Shown: positions 20,301 to 29,396, numbered from the stretch's first letter. The stretch is DNA of 64,000 nucleotides from Escherichia whittamii (GCF_014836715.1 NZ_JACSQI010000002.1:124001-188000), one strand, 5' to 3'. Program-made: numbers and translations. Notes: generated by a model not told the origin, from the sequence alone.

Positions 20301-21949
20301 GTCTGGCCTGCATGGACGACGCTGCCAAATTACGCGATGCACTCGGAGTGCAACTGCCGAACTCGCTGCCAGATATTTACTTGCACCGTGTCAATTACCC
20401 GCTTCGCGATCTTTTTTTGCACTATCTCCGGACTCATGCCCTGGTCACGGCTGAACAACTTGCCCGTAATTTTGGCCTCGGTATTGCTATTGTCGAAGAG
20501 CAACTTCATCAATTGCGCGAACAAGGGCTGGTGATGAATCTTCAACAAGACATCTGGGTGAGCGATGAAGTTTTTCGGCGTTTGCGTTTACGCTCCCTGC
20601 AGGCTGCCAGAGAGGCTACGCGTCCGGTACCAGCCATTGCTTATGCACGATTGCTACTGGAACGTCAGGGCGTGCTCCCCGCCACCGATGGTAGCCCGGC
20701 ACTTTTTGCCTCAACATCGCCAGGCGTTTATGAAGGCGTGGATGGCGTCATGCGGGTTATCGAACAGCTTGCTGGTGTCGGTTTACCCGCCTCGCTGTGG
20801 GAAAGCCAGATCCTGCCCGCTCGGGTGCGCGACTATTCGCCCGAAATGCTGGACGAACTGTTGGCAACCGGCACGGTTATCTGGTCGGGGCAAAAAAAAC
20901 TCGGGGAGGATAACGGTCTGGTAGCACTGCATTTACAGGAATATGCCGCCGAATCGTACATTCCCGCAGAACAGGATCACGCGAAACGTTCAGCGCTTCA
21001 GCAAGCAATTATCGCAGTTCTGGCTGACGGGGGCGCCTGGTTTGCGCAACAAATCGGTCAACGGACAGGCGAGAAAATTGGCGAGCCAGTAGATCCATCA
21101 GCCCTGCAAGAGGCGCTTTGGGAACTGGTCTGGCAAGGCGTCATCACCAGTGATATTTGGGCTCCGTTACGCGCCCTCACCCGCAGCAGTGCCAGCGCAC
21201 GCCCCTCAACTCGCCGTAGTAGCCGGGCTCGTCGTGGGCGTCCTGCCTATGCGCCGCCCGTCTCGCCGTTGGTAACTTACAACACGCCGAAACTGGCCGG
21301 ACGCTGGTCCTTATTGCAGGTAGAGCCACTAAACGATACCGAACGGATGCTGGCGCTGGCGGAAAATATGCTCGACCGCTACGGCATCATCAGCCGTCAG
21401 GTGGTAATTGCTGAAAATATTCCTGGTGGATTTCCGTCGATGCAAACGCTTTGCCGCAGCATGGAAGATTCCGGGCGAATTATGCGTGGCCGGTTTGTTG
21501 AAGGTCTGGGCGGCGCACAATTTGCTGACCGCCAGACCATTGACCGTCTGCGCGATCTCGCCACCGCCACCAGCCAATCGCAGCAATTCACGCCGGTTGC
21601 ACTCTCTTCCAACGATCCGGCGAATGTGTGGGGAAATCTCCTGCCCTGGCCTGCACATTCGGCGACGCTGGTTCCGACTCGTCGAGCTGGCGCCCTGGTG
21701 GTCGTCTCCGGTGGCAAATTGTTGCTCTATCTGGCGCAAGGTGGCAAAAAAATGCTGGTCTGGCAGGAAAAAGATGAATTATTACCACCGGAGGTTTTCC
21801 AGGCGCTAACTACCGCGTTGCGGCGAGAACCACAGCTACGCTTTACGCTGACAGAAGTGAATGACCAACCGGTCCGGCAAACGCCGATGTTTACGCTGCT
21901 GCGTGAGGCGGGATTTTCAAGTTCGCCACAAGGGCTGGATTGGGGATAA
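17333..21949 (+). CDS. lhr: Lhr, large ATP-dependent 3'-5' helicase
   Basis: A 1538-residue superfamily 2 helicase (Lhr-Extended). The core shows Walker A APTGSGKTLAAF (about residues 51-62), DEVH (VIIDEVHAV), the SAT motif, and motif VI (GLQRIGRAGHQVGG) near residue 415. The winged-helix and Lhr-core domain follow, then a long C-terminal half with repeated winged-helix segments, which in E. coli contains a uracil-DNA glycosylase activity. It is the longest gene here. Linkage to rnt suggests nucleic acid repair or RNA work; the physiological role is still unclear. Confidence 0.96.
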   Translation: MADNPTPSSPLPDVFSSATRDWFLRAFKQPTAVQSQTWHVTARGEHALVIAPTGSGKTLAAFLYALDQLFREGSEHASEAHKRRTSRILYISPIKALGTDVQRNLQIPLQGIAEERRRRGEAEVNLRVGIRTGDTPAQERSKLTRNPPDILITTPESLYLMLTSRARETLRGVETVIIDEVHAVAGSKRGAHLALSLERLDALLYTSAQRIGLSATVRTASDVAAFLGGDRPVTIVNPPAMRHPQIRIVVPVANMDDVSSVASGTGEDSHAGREGSIWPYIETGILDEVLRHRSTIVFTNSRGLAEKLTARLNELYTARLQRSPAITINADHFESTSGATSNRVQSSDVLIARSHHGSVSKEQRAVTEQALKSGELRCVVATSSLELGIDMGAVDLVIQVATPLSVASGLQRIGRAGHQVGGVSKGLFFPRTRRDLVNSAVIVECMFAGRLENLTPPHNPLDVLAQQTVAAAAMDALQVEEWYALVRRAAPWKDLPRRVFDATLDMLSGRYPSGDFSAFRPKLVWNRENGILTARPGAQLLAVTSGGTIPDRGMYSVLLPEGEEQTGSRRVGELDEEMVYESRVNDIITLGATSWRIQKITRDQVIVTPAPGRSARLPFWRGEGNGRPAELGEMIGDFLHLLADGAFFSGNIPPWLAEENTLTNIQGLIDEQRNATGVVPGSRHLVLERCRDEIGDWRIILHSPYGRRVHEPWALAIAGRLHALWGADASVVASDDGIVARIPDTDGKLPDAAIFLFEPEKLLQIVREAVSRSALFAARFRECAARALLMPGRTPGHRTPLWQQRLHASQLLEIAQGYPDFPVILETLRECLQDVYDLPALERLMRRLNGGEIQISDVTTATPSPFAASLLFGYVAEFMYQSDVPLAERRASVLSLDSELLRNLLGQVDPGELLDPQVIRQVEEELQRLAPGRRAKGEEGLFDLLRELGPMTVDDLTQRHTGRREEIETYVENLLAAKRIFPVIVAAQERLACMDDAAKLRDALGVQLPNSLPDIYLHRVNYPLRDLFLHYLRTHALVTAEQLARNFGLGIAIVEEQLHQLREQGLVMNLQQDIWVSDEVFRRLRLRSLQAAREATRPVPAIAYARLLLERQGVLPATDGSPALFASTSPGVYEGVDGVMRVIEQLAGVGLPASLWESQILPARVRDYSPEMLDELLATGTVIWSGQKKLGEDNGLVALHLQEYAAESYIPAEQDHAKRSALQQAIIAVLADGGAWFAQQIGQRTGEKIGEPVDPSALQEALWELVWQGVITSDIWAPLRALTRSSASARPSTRRSSRARRGRPAYAPPVSPLVTYNTPKLAGRWSLLQVEPLNDTERMLALAENMLDRYGIISRQVVIAENIPGGFPSMQTLCRSMEDSGRIMRGRFVEGLGGAQFADRQTIDRLRDLATATSQSQQFTPVALSSNDPANVWGNLLPWPAHSATLVPTRRAGALVVVSGGKLLLYLAQGGKKMLVWQEKDELLPPEVFQALTTALRREPQLRFTLTEVNDQPVRQTPMFTLLREAGFSSSPQGLDWG

Positions 21950-21953
21950 AAGC

Positions 21954-21983
21954 ACTGACGGATGCCTGTTAGCATCCGCCAGT
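21954..21983. terminator. Bidirectional hairpin between lhr and grxD
   Basis: A 7-bp core stem (21959-21965 with 21972-21978) extends by 4 further pairs past a single mismatch. It sits directly between the convergent lhr and grxD genes, but lacks a long T run. Confidence 0.55.
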
Positions 21984-21996
21984 ATTGCGGGACGGA

Positions 21997-22344
21997 TTAT
22001 TCAGCATCCGGCTCTTCAGACTTGTATTTAGCAGCAGTTTCTTTGATCAGCTGCTGCAGTTCGCCACGCTGATACATTTCAATCACGATATCACAGCCGC
22101 CCACCAGCTCGCCGTCAACCCACAGTTGCGGGAAAGTCGGCCAGTTAGCATATTTCGGCAGCTCCGCACGAATGTCCGGGTTCTGCAGGATATCAACGTA
22201 GGCAAAACGTTCGCCACAAGCGGCAAGCGCCTGGACTGCCTGAGCAGAAAAACCGCAGCTTGGCAGTTTTGGTGAACCTTTCATGTACAGCAGGATCGGG
22301 TTTTCAGCAATCTGGCGTTGGATTTTTTCGATAGTGGTGCTCAT
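21997..22344 (-). CDS. grxD: Monothiol glutaredoxin 4
   Basis: A 115-residue CGFS-type glutaredoxin that binds a shared 2Fe-2S cluster with glutathione and, with BolA-type partners, takes part in iron-sulfur trafficking. The active site is SCGFSAQ with Cys30, followed by the conserved WPTFPQLWVDGELVGGCDI glutathione-binding stretch. It is monocistronic, convergent with lhr and divergent from mepH. It is one of several iron-sulfur genes in the window (suf operon, sodB). Confidence 0.97.
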   Translation of the reverse strand: MSTTIEKIQRQIAENPILLYMKGSPKLPSCGFSAQAVQALAACGERFAYVDILQNPDIRAELPKYANWPTFPQLWVDGELVGGCDIVIEMYQRGELQQLIKETAAKYKSEEPDAE

Positions 22345-22679
22345 TGTCTTGCTTCCTCAAACTTCTTTACGGCAGTAATCTGACATTGTAGCGGGTCAGT
22401 GCGGCATCGGAAAATAACATTTTCATCACGCTTTTGCTATTTTATCCCTTTGCTCTATTTGTTGCATTTCAAATATTCGTTTCTTCTCTGCCACGCTGCA
22501 AGCTGGCGCATTTGTGACCACTTTTAGCTTTCACTGCTGCTTTTTTTTTGCACTCGCCGACGAAACGTATTTTTTAACAATAAAAGCTATTAACTTTCTC
22601 TTCTTCTATGCATTAGAATCATCAAGTTTTGTAAATCAGACGCAGGCATGATAGACCTGCCTTAACAGAGGGACGCTCA
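22345..22679. promoter_or_regulatory. Divergent gap between grxD and mepH
   Basis: 335 AT-rich bases that must hold the promoters of both genes. I see no tRNA, small RNA or repeat. An AGAGGGACG site at 22668-22676 serves the GTG start of mepH. Confidence 0.4.
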
Positions 22680-23510
22680 GTGGCGCGGATAAACCGTATT
22701 TCGATCACGCTCTGTGCTTTACTTTTTACCACCCTGCCTTTAATGCCTATGGCCTATGCTTCCAAGCAAGCCAGGGAGAGTTCTGCTACCACTCATATCA
22801 CCAAAAAAGCAGATAAAAAGAAAAGCACGGCAACTACCAAAAAGACCAATAATAAAGCCAGTCAGAAAACTGCCAAAAAAGCCGTCAGTAAAAGTACGAC
22901 CAAAAGTAAAACCGCTTCTTCCGTTAAAAAATCCTCCATTACCGCTTCTAAAAACGCTAAAACTCGCAGCAAAAACGTTGCCACTAAAACGGCGTCTGCC
23001 AGCTTTACGGAAAAGTGCACCAAACGTAAGGGCAATAAATCACATTGCGTGAAAGTCAAAAATGCCGCCCCAGGCACTATTGCCGACGCGCACAAAGCCA
23101 AAGTTCAGAAAGCCACTAAAGTGGCGATGAATAAACTGATGCAGCAAATTGGCAAGCCATATCGTTGGGGGGGGAGTTCACCGCGTACCGGTTTTGATTG
23201 CAGTGGACTGGTTTATTACGCCTATAAAGATTTGGTTAAGATCCGTATTCCGCGCACAGCCAACGAAATGTATCACCTGCGCGATGCGGCACCTATCGAT
23301 CGCAGCGAACTGAAAAATGGTGACCTGGTCTTCTTCCGCACTCAAGGGCGTGGAACTGCCGATCATGTAGGCGTGTATGTTGGCAATGGTAAATTTATTC
23401 AGTCACCACGCAGTGGCCAGGAAATTCAAATCACGTCGTTAAGTGAAGATTACTGGCAACGCCACTATGTTGGCGCCCGTCGGGTAATGACCCCAAAAAC
23501 ACTTCGCTAA
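22680..23510 (+). CDS. mepH: Murein DD-endopeptidase MepH (NlpC/P60)
   Basis: Periplasmic hydrolase that cuts D-Ala-mDAP cross-links so the sacculus can grow. The protein has 276 residues: an N-terminal signal peptide (cleaved after about residue 27), a lysine/threonine/serine-rich linker (about residues 35-105), and an NlpC/P60 domain with catalytic Cys174 (FDCSGLVYYAY), His229 (DHVGVYVG) and His262. The start is GTG. The linker is about five residues longer than the K-12 version I recall. It is monocistronic with a perfect hairpin after the stop. Confidence 0.95.
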   Translation: MARINRISITLCALLFTTLPLMPMAYASKQARESSATTHITKKADKKKSTATTKKTNNKASQKTAKKAVSKSTTKSKTASSVKKSSITASKNAKTRSKNVATKTASASFTEKCTKRKGNKSHCVKVKNAAPGTIADAHKAKVQKATKVAMNKLMQQIGKPYRWGGSSPRTGFDCSGLVYYAYKDLVKIRIPRTANEMYHLRDAAPIDRSELKNGDLVFFRTQGRGTADHVGVYVGNGKFIQSPRSGQEIQITSLSEDYWQRHYVGARRVMTPKTLR

Positions 23511-23514
23511 AAGT

Positions 23515-23550
23515 TTACCCTGTTGTTACGACAACAGGGTAAGTTCATCT
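23515..23550 (+). terminator. mepH terminator hairpin
   Basis: A perfect 12-bp stem (23515-23526 with 23531-23542) with loop TACG is followed by GTTCATCTTTT. It lies 5 bases after the mepH stop and ahead of the sodB promoter. Confidence 0.75.
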
Positions 23551-23584
23551 TTTGTCACACCTTTTAATTTGCTACCCTATCCGC

Positions 23585-23608
23585 ACGCACAATAAGGCTA
23601 TTGTGCGT
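23585..23608 (+). promoter_or_regulatory. 5' stem-loop of the sodB mRNA leader
   Basis: ACGCACAATA (23585-23594) and TATTGTGCGT (23599-23608) form a perfect 10-bp stem with a 4-nt loop at the expected start of the sodB transcript. In E. coli the short leader between this hairpin and the AUG is an Hfq-bound target of the iron-stress RNA RyhB, which silences sodB. An AAGGAG site follows at 23625-23630. Confidence 0.75.
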
Positions 23609-23637
23609 ATACCAATGAATAATAAAGGAGAGTAGCA

Positions 23638-24219
23638 ATGTCATTCGAATTACCTGCACTACCATATGCTAAAGACGCTCTGGCTCCGCACATTTCTGCG
23701 GAAACCATCGAGTATCACTACGGCAAACATCATCAAACTTATGTCACTAACCTGAACAACCTGATTAAAGGTACCGAGTTTGAAGGTAAATCACTGGAAG
23801 AGATTATTCGCAGCTCTGAAGGCGGCGTATTCAACAACGCAGCTCAGGTCTGGAACCATACTTTCTACTGGAACTGCCTGGCACCGAACGCCGGTGGCGA
23901 ACCGACTGGCGAAGTCGCTGAAGCTATCGCCGCATCTTTCGGTAGCTTTGCCGATTTCAAAGCACAGTTTACTGACGCTGCGATCAAAAACTTTGGTTCT
24001 GGCTGGACCTGGCTGGTGAAGAACAGTGATGGCAAACTGGCTATCGTTTCTACCTCTAATGCTGGTACTCCGCTGACTACCGATGCGACCCCACTGCTGA
24101 CCGTTGATGTCTGGGAACACGCTTATTACATCGACTATCGCAATGCGCGTCCTGGTTACCTGGAGCATTTCTGGGCGCTGGTGAACTGGGAATTCGTAGC
24201 GAAAAATCTCGCCGCATAA
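23638..24219 (+). CDS. sodB: Iron superoxide dismutase
   Basis: Cytosolic Fe-dependent superoxide dismutase of 193 residues, active as a dimer. Iron ligands are His27 (IEYHYGKHH), His74 (VWNHTFYW), and Asp157 and His161 ([11 protein letters not shown]). The Gly/Gln pattern GSGWTWLV is of the iron type. It is strongly translated, with AAGGAG before the ATG, and in E. coli is positively linked to Fur through RyhB. It is a single-gene unit followed by a REP element and a strong terminator. Confidence 0.98.
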   Translation: MSFELPALPYAKDALAPHISAETIEYHYGKHHQTYVTNLNNLIKGTEFEGKSLEEIIRSSEGGVFNNAAQVWNHTFYWNCLAPNAGGEPTGEVAEAIAASFGSFADFKAQFTDAAIKNFGSGWTWLVKNSDGKLAIVSTSNAGTPLTTDATPLLTVDVWEHAYYIDYRNARPGYLEHFWALVNWEFVAKNLAA

Positions 24220-24241
24220 TAACTGATGGCAGATGCAACAT

Positions 24242-24288
24242 TGCCTGATGCGACGTTTAAAGCGTCTTTTCAGGCCTATGCGGATGAG
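24242..24288. repeat. REP element downstream of sodB
   Basis: The sequence TGCCTGATGCGACGTTTAAA, then GCGTCTTTTCAGGCCTATG, matches both arms of the enterobacterial REP palindrome (GCCTGATGCGACGC and GCGTCTTATCAGGCCTAC). It is a single copy in the 3' untranslated region of sodB, where such elements can stabilise mRNA ends. Confidence 0.8.
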
Positions 24289-24338
24289 GCGTTAACAACA
24301 CATCTGGCAAGATAAATCGCACTTTGCCTGAAAATCGT

Positions 24339-24372
24339 AACGCAGAAGGTATCCCTTCTGCGTTTTTGTTTT
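24339..24372. terminator. Bidirectional terminator between sodB and ydhP
   Basis: A perfect 11-bp stem (24339-24349 with 24354-24364) with a 4-nt loop, followed by TTTTTGTTTTATT on the plus strand. It serves sodB and probably the convergent ydhP. Confidence 0.92.
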
Positions 24373-24373
24373 A

Positions 24374-25543
24374 TTAGCTGTTGGCAACGCAAACTGCTTC
24401 AGGTTGTTTTCTGGCTGACATCAACACCAGCAACAATGCCAGTCCTGCGACAATCGCCCCCATCACCGGCACAAAACTGTACCCCAGACCACCTGAAATA
24501 ACTGCGCCACCTGCCGCAGCACCCAGCGCATTGCCCAGGTTAAAGGCACCGATATTCACTGATGAAGACAGCCCCGGCGCTTCGCTGGCAACTCGCATCA
24601 CACGCATCTGTAACGGTGGTACCACCGCAAAAGTTGCTGCGCCCCACACCACCATGCTGATAGCGGCGCCAAACTCATTACGAGCCAGGAACGGGATCGC
24701 CAGCATAATCACCATCAGCAGCAACAAAAAGCCTTTCAGCGTGCCATTAACCGAACGGTCCGCCAGTTTACCGCCGAAATAGTTACCGATAGAAAACCCG
24801 ACGCCAATCAGTACCAACATTGCCGTTACGAATATCGGTGTCGCGTGGGTGATGCTTTGCAGTACCGGAGAAATATAGGTATAGAGCGTAAACATTGCCC
24901 CTGCCCCCAGCACTGTTGTCAGCAATGCTGAAAGCACCTGCGGACGCAACAGGACCGCCAGCTCTTTTTTCACTTCCGGTCGCGCTCCTGCGCCACCTTT
25001 TGGTAACGAGAAGAACAGGCTAACCATTGAAATCACGCCCAGCCCCGCCGTTGCCAGAAACGACATCCGCCAGCCAATAGTTTCGCCAAGCCAGGTCGCC
25101 GCAGGAACACCGCCAATATTTGCCAGAGTTAAACCCATAAACATAGTGGCGACGGCGCTGGCCTGTTTGTGTTTAGGTACAACGCTTGCGGCCACGACTG
25201 AACCCAAACCAAAAAATGCCCCGTGATTCAGGCTGGTCAAAATGCGTGAAAGCATCAGCGTCATATAATCCGGCGCGATAGCAGAAAGCACATTGCCAAG
25301 AGTGAATATGGCCATCAGGAAAATAAGCGCACTACGCCGGGCACGGTGAGACAGTAGTAATGTCATCAGCGGCGCGCCAACCATTACGCCAACCGCATAA
25401 GCGCTGATAAGCATGCCCGCAGCGGGAATCGAGACATCCACACCGCGCGCAATGACGGGCAATAAGCCCATTGGCGAGAACTCCGTTGTCCCGATACCAA
25501 ACGCGCCAACTGCCAGCGCCAACAACGGATAGTTAATTTTCAT
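24374..25543 (-). CDS. ydhP: Major facilitator superfamily transporter YdhP
   Basis: A 389-residue inner-membrane MFS protein of the DHA1 drug:H+ antiporter group with 12 predicted helices. The N-terminus has FGIGTTEF and the family motif region GAPLMTLLLSHRARRSALI between helices 2 and 3. It resembles AraJ/YdhP-type exporters, and the substrate is not known. It is monocistronic, convergent with sodB, with ynhF upstream on the same strand. Confidence 0.92.
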   Translation of the reverse strand: MKINYPLLALAVGAFGIGTTEFSPMGLLPVIARGVDVSIPAAGMLISAYAVGVMVGAPLMTLLLSHRARRSALIFLMAIFTLGNVLSAIAPDYMTLMLSRILTSLNHGAFFGLGSVVAASVVPKHKQASAVATMFMGLTLANIGGVPAATWLGETIGWRMSFLATAGLGVISMVSLFFSLPKGGAGARPEVKKELAVLLRPQVLSALLTTVLGAGAMFTLYTYISPVLQSITHATPIFVTAMLVLIGVGFSIGNYFGGKLADRSVNGTLKGFLLLLMVIMLAIPFLARNEFGAAISMVVWGAATFAVVPPLQMRVMRVASEAPGLSSSVNIGAFNLGNALGAAAGGAVISGGLGYSFVPVMGAIVAGLALLLVLMSARKQPEAVCVANS

Positions 25544-25708
25544 GCCTAATCTCCACCTCTTCGCGTCATTACACGATATTCATCAAAGTGGCGAAAGCAT
25601 GACAGCAATCACAAAAAATTGAAAATAACAAAAAGAGAAAACACTTTTGCCATTTTGCTAACAAAAGGGAAGAGAGTGCGAGGGAGGATGCGCTCCCTCG
25701 AAGGGAAA

Positions 25709-25798
25709 TCAGTGCAGCGCGGCAGTCAAACCTACGGCTACGATCAAACCGAGGACAATAATGGTTGTTACCAGTGAAGATTTAAGGTCGGCACTCAT
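25709..25798 (-). CDS. ynhF: Small membrane protein YnhF (29 residues)
   Basis: A 29-codon gene too short for standard gene finders. The product begins MSADLKSSLVTT, continues as one membrane helix rich in Ile, Val, Leu and Gly, and ends in TAALH. An AGGAG-type site (AAAAGGAGAAAACTTG) precedes the ATG. In E. coli YnhF is a stress-linked inner-membrane microprotein retaining formyl-methionine. It lies 165 bases upstream of ydhP on the same strand and 296 bases from the divergent purR. Function is unknown. Confidence 0.9.
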   Translation of the reverse strand: MSADLKSSLVTTIIVLGLIVAVGLTAALH

Positions 25799-26034
25799 CA
25801 AGTTTTCTCCTTTTTATTACCCTACAAAAAGTGATATTACGCATTTTTACACACTGTGAAGAAAAAATCTCCCGTCATTTATAATGATAAGTGTTTTACC
25901 ACTTCCCCTTTTCATCAAGATCGGCCAAAATTCCACGCTTACACTATTTGCGTACTGGCCATTAACCCCTTCCTGACGCTCTGTGTCGTTTTTCCGGCGT
26001 ACCGCAACACTTTTGTTGCGCGTAAGGTGTGTAA

Positions 26035-26050
26035 AGGCAAACGTTTACCT
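26035..26050. promoter_or_regulatory. PurR operator O1 of purR
   Basis: AGGCAAACGTTTACCT is a good match to the PurR palindrome ACGCAAACGTTTGCGT. It is 45 bases before the purR ATG, and supports the known autorepression. Confidence 0.9.
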
Positions 26051-26094
26051 TGCGATTTTGCAGGAGCTGAAGTTAGGGTCTGGAGTGAAATGGA

Positions 26095-27120
26095 ATGGCA
26101 ACAATAAAAGATGTAGCGAAGCGAGCAAACGTTTCCACTACAACTGTGTCACACGTTATAAACAAAACTCGTTTCGTCGCTGAAGAAACGCGCAACGCCG
26201 TGTGGGCAGCGATTAAAGAATTACACTACTCCCCTAGCGCGGTAGCGCGTAGCCTGAAGGTTAACCACACCAAGTCTATTGGCTTACTGGCTACCAGCAG
26301 CGAAGCGGCCTATTTCGCGGAGATCATCGAAGCAGTTGAAAAAAATTGCTTTCAGAAAGGTTACACGCTGATCCTCGGCAACGCGTGGAACAATCTGGAG
26401 AAACAGCGAGCCTATCTGTCGATGATGGCGCAAAAACGCGTCGATGGCCTGCTGGTGATGTGTTCTGAATACCCGGAACCGTTGCTGGCGATGCTGGAAG
26501 AGTATCGCCATATCCCGATGGTGGTGATGGACTGGGGTGAAGCAAAAGCTGACTTTACCGATGCGGTCATTGATAACGCGTTTGAAGGTGGCTACATGGC
26601 CGGGCGTTATCTGATTGAACGCGGTCACCGCGAAATCGGCGTTATCCCCGGCCCGCTGGAACGTAACACCGGTGCAGGCCGCCTTGCCGGTTTTATGAAG
26701 GCAATGGAAGAAGCGATGATCAAGGTGCCGGAAAACTGGATTGTGCAGGGTGACTTTGAACCTGAATCCGGTTATCGCGCCATGCAGCAAATCCTGTCGC
26801 AACCGCATCGCCCTACTGCTGTCTTCTGTGGTGGTGATATCATGGCAATGGGCGCACTTTGCGCTGCTGATGAAATGGGTCTGCGCGTACCACAGGATGT
26901 TTCGCTGATCGGTTATGATAACGTGCGCAACGCACGCTACTTTACCCCAGCGTTGACCACTATCCATCAGCCAAAAGATTCGCTGGGCGAAACGGCATTC
27001 AACATGCTGTTGGACCGTATCGTCAACAAACGCGAAGAACCGCAGTCTATCGAAGTTCATCCGCGGTTGATTGAACGCCGTTCCGTGGCTGACGGTCCGT
27101 TCCGCGACTATCGTCGTTAA
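26095..27120 (+). CDS. purR: Purine repressor PurR
   Basis: LacI/GalR-family repressor of 341 residues, which binds hypoxanthine or guanine as corepressor and shuts down purine synthesis genes. The N-terminal helix-turn-helix is [20 protein letters not shown] with the hinge helix [14 protein letters not shown]; the periplasmic-binding-like core follows. Two operators are visible, one upstream and one inside the first codons. Its TAA stop overlaps by three bases the TAA of punR on the opposite strand, so the two are convergent and slightly overlapping. Confidence 0.98.
   Translation: MATIKDVAKRANVSTTTVSHVINKTRFVAEETRNAVWAAIKELHYSPSAVARSLKVNHTKSIGLLATSSEAAYFAEIIEAVEKNCFQKGYTLILGNAWNNLEKQRAYLSMMAQKRVDGLLVMCSEYPEPLLAMLEEYRHIPMVVMDWGEAKADFTDAVIDNAFEGGYMAGRYLIERGHREIGVIPGPLERNTGAGRLAGFMKAMEEAMIKVPENWIVQGDFEPESGYRAMQQILSQPHRPTAVFCGGDIMAMGALCAADEMGLRVPQDVSLIGYDNVRNARYFTPALTTIHQPKDSLGETAFNMLLDRIVNKREEPQSIEVHPRLIERRSVADGPFRDYRR
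26123..26138. promoter_or_regulatory. PurR operator O2 inside the purR coding region
   Basis: GAGCAAACGTTTCCAC matches the PurR palindrome core CAAACGTTT and lies over codons 10-15 of purR, in the helix-turn-helix coding part. E. coli purR is known to have such a second, intragenic operator. Confidence 0.85.
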
Positions 27121-28049
27121 TCATCCGTTGCGGGAGTCTCTTCAGGCTCCCGCAACCACTCCTTATTTAGCGTCTCACTATCGCCGAGATACTCCAGCAA
27201 CCAGGTTAAGGCTGGCGACATATCATTCTGCTGCCATGTCAAACAACATGCCGAATCAGGGAATGGGTTTTCCAGTTCTAATGCAACCCACTTCCCTTCG
27301 TTGAGCCAGGGTTTAGCGAAATGCGTCGGCACCATGCCAATGCATAATCCAGCCGAGATACAGGTTGCCGATGATTCCCAGTCAGGCACCACCACCCTTT
27401 TTTGGTTATCAAGCAGCCAGGTAATACGTTTGGGCAGCGTACGAGAGGTATCTTCGCGCACCAGCGATGGCCAATTGCGCAACGTATCGTCGCTGAACGG
27501 CCCATTCATCGACGCAAGCGGATGATGACTGGCAACAACGCAACTCCAGCTCAACATTCCCATATCCCGGAAGGCATAACGGCCCCCGACCGGAATCGCT
27601 CGTGTCGCGCCAATCGCCAGTTCCACGCGCCCATCGGAAAGCGCATCCCAGACGCCGTTGAACACTTCCTGAAATACCAGAAGTTCGACATCATCAAAAT
27701 GGCGATAAAAATCAACGATCATCTGCCGCGTGCGTTCTGGTCTGACAATATTATCTACCGCAATGGCTAACTGACCGCGCCAGCCGTTCGCTATCTGCTG
27801 GCATTGCTGGCGAGTGATCTGCATTTTTTTGACAACAGACCGCCCTTCTTTGAGAAACCACACCCCGGCAGCGGTCAGTTCCACATCACGATGTCGACGT
27901 TCAAAAAGCGGCACTGCCAGCCACTCTTCCAGTTGACGCACGGTATAGCTGACCGCAGAAGGAACACGATGCAACTCCTGGGCCGCAGCGCTGAAGCTAC
28001 CATTTCGCGCCACCGCATCAACAACTTCCAGGGAATACTCGGACCACAT
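27117..28049 (-). CDS. punR: LysR-family regulator PunR
   Basis: A 310-residue LysR-type regulator (formerly YdhB) with the N-terminal winged helix ([45 protein letters not shown] region, about residues 18-60) and a C-terminal effector-binding domain. In E. coli it activates the divergent purine nucleoside transporter gene punC in response to adenosine-type ligands. The 112-base gap to punC holds the shared control region. Adjacency to purR places three purine-related genes side by side. Confidence 0.94.
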   Translation of the reverse strand: MWSEYSLEVVDAVARNGSFSAAAQELHRVPSAVSYTVRQLEEWLAVPLFERRHRDVELTAAGVWFLKEGRSVVKKMQITRQQCQQIANGWRGQLAIAVDNIVRPERTRQMIVDFYRHFDDVELLVFQEVFNGVWDALSDGRVELAIGATRAIPVGGRYAFRDMGMLSWSCVVASHHPLASMNGPFSDDTLRNWPSLVREDTSRTLPKRITWLLDNQKRVVVPDWESSATCISAGLCIGMVPTHFAKPWLNEGKWVALELENPFPDSACCLTWQQNDMSPALTWLLEYLGDSETLNKEWLREPEETPATDD

Positions 28050-28161
28050 AGCTTGCCTGCAAAATTTTTGAAATCAGTCATCAAATATTACCGTTTCACA
28101 ACACGAATTTCACTCCCTACACTTTGCGGCGGTGTTTAATTGAGAGATTTAGAGAATATAC

Positions 28162-29373
28162 ATGCAACCTGGGAAAAGATTTTTAGTCTGGCTGGCGGGT
28201 TTGAGCGTACTCGGTTTTCTGGCAACCGATATGTATCTGCCTGCTTTCGCCGCCATTCAGGCCGACCTGCAAACGCCTGCGTCTGCCGTCAGTGCCAGCC
28301 TTAGTCTGTTCCTTGCCGGTTTCGCCGCTGCCCAACTTCTGTGGGGGCCACTCTCCGATCGCTATGGCCGTAAACCCGTTCTTTTACTCGGCTTGACGAT
28401 TTTTGCTCTTGGTAGTCTGGGAATGCTGTGGGTAGAAAACGCGGCGACTCTGCTGGTATTGCGTTTTGTGCAAGCTGTTGGCGTCTGTGCCGCGGCCGTT
28501 ATCTGGCAGGCATTGGTGACGGATTACTATCCTTCACAAAAAGTTAACCGTATTTTCGCGACCATTATGCCTTTAGTGGGTCTTTCTCCGGCGCTTGCTC
28601 CGCTGTTAGGTAGCTGGCTGCTGGTACATTTTTCCTGGCAGGCGATTTTCGCCACCCTGTTTGCCATCACCGTGGTATTGATTCTGCCTATTTTCTGGCT
28701 TAAGCCCACCACGAAAGCATGTAATGATAGCCAGGATGCACTGACCTTTACCGACCTGCTGCGCTCTAAAATCTATCGTGGAAACGTGCTGATTTATGCG
28801 GCCTGTTCAGCCAGTTTCTTTGCCTGGCTAACAGGTTCACCGTTTATCCTCAGCGAGATGGGCTACAGTCCGGCGGTAATCGGATTAAGTTATGTTCCGC
28901 AAACCATCGCGTTTCTTATTGGTGGTTACGGCTGTCGCGCCGCATTGCAGAAATGGCAGGGTAAGCAGTTGTTGCCGTGGCTGCTGGCGCTGTTTGCCGT
29001 CAGCGTGGTAGCAACCTGGGCTGCGGGCTTCATTAGCCATGTGTCGCTGGCCGAAATTCTGATCCCATTCTGTGTGATGGCCATTGCCAACGGCGCAATC
29101 TACCCGATTGTGGTCGCCCAGGCGCTACGCCCTTTCCCGCATGCGACAGGCCGCGCGGCTGCATTACAGAACACCCTGCAATTGGGTCTGTGTTTCCTCG
29201 CAAGCCTGGGGGTTTCCTGGCTCATCAGCGTCAGCACACCGCTGTTTACCACCACCAGCGTGATGTTATCGACCGTAGTGCTGGTTGCTATCGGCTATAA
29301 GATGCAACATCAACCTGAATCTCACTGCCCGAATCATGGCGAGACGGAAGTCGCGCATAGTGAATCACATTGA
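28162..29373 (+). CDS. punC: Purine nucleoside transporter PunC (MFS)
   Basis: A 403-residue inner-membrane transporter (formerly YdhC) of the Bcr/CflA drug-resistance subfamily, with 12 predicted helices. The family signature is seen as [11 protein letters not shown] near residue 20 and [15 protein letters not shown] between helices 2 and 3. In E. coli it imports adenosine and related purine nucleosides under PunR. It is divergent from punR. The C-terminal tail is histidine- and acid-rich. Confidence 0.93.
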   Translation: MQPGKRFLVWLAGLSVLGFLATDMYLPAFAAIQADLQTPASAVSASLSLFLAGFAAAQLLWGPLSDRYGRKPVLLLGLTIFALGSLGMLWVENAATLLVLRFVQAVGVCAAAVIWQALVTDYYPSQKVNRIFATIMPLVGLSPALAPLLGSWLLVHFSWQAIFATLFAITVVLILPIFWLKPTTKACNDSQDALTFTDLLRSKIYRGNVLIYAACSASFFAWLTGSPFILSEMGYSPAVIGLSYVPQTIAFLIGGYGCRAALQKWQGKQLLPWLLALFAVSVVATWAAGFISHVSLAEILIPFCVMAIANGAIYPIVVAQALRPFPHATGRAAALQNTLQLGLCFLASLGVSWLISVSTPLFTTTSVMLSTVVLVAIGYKMQHQPESHCPNHGETEVAHSESH

Positions 29374-29396
29374 TCTATAGCGATATCTTTATACTT

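Noticed and set aside
26284..27060. A 258-codon open frame antisense to purR
   Set aside because: His/Phe-rich composition typical of shadow frames; purR is secure.
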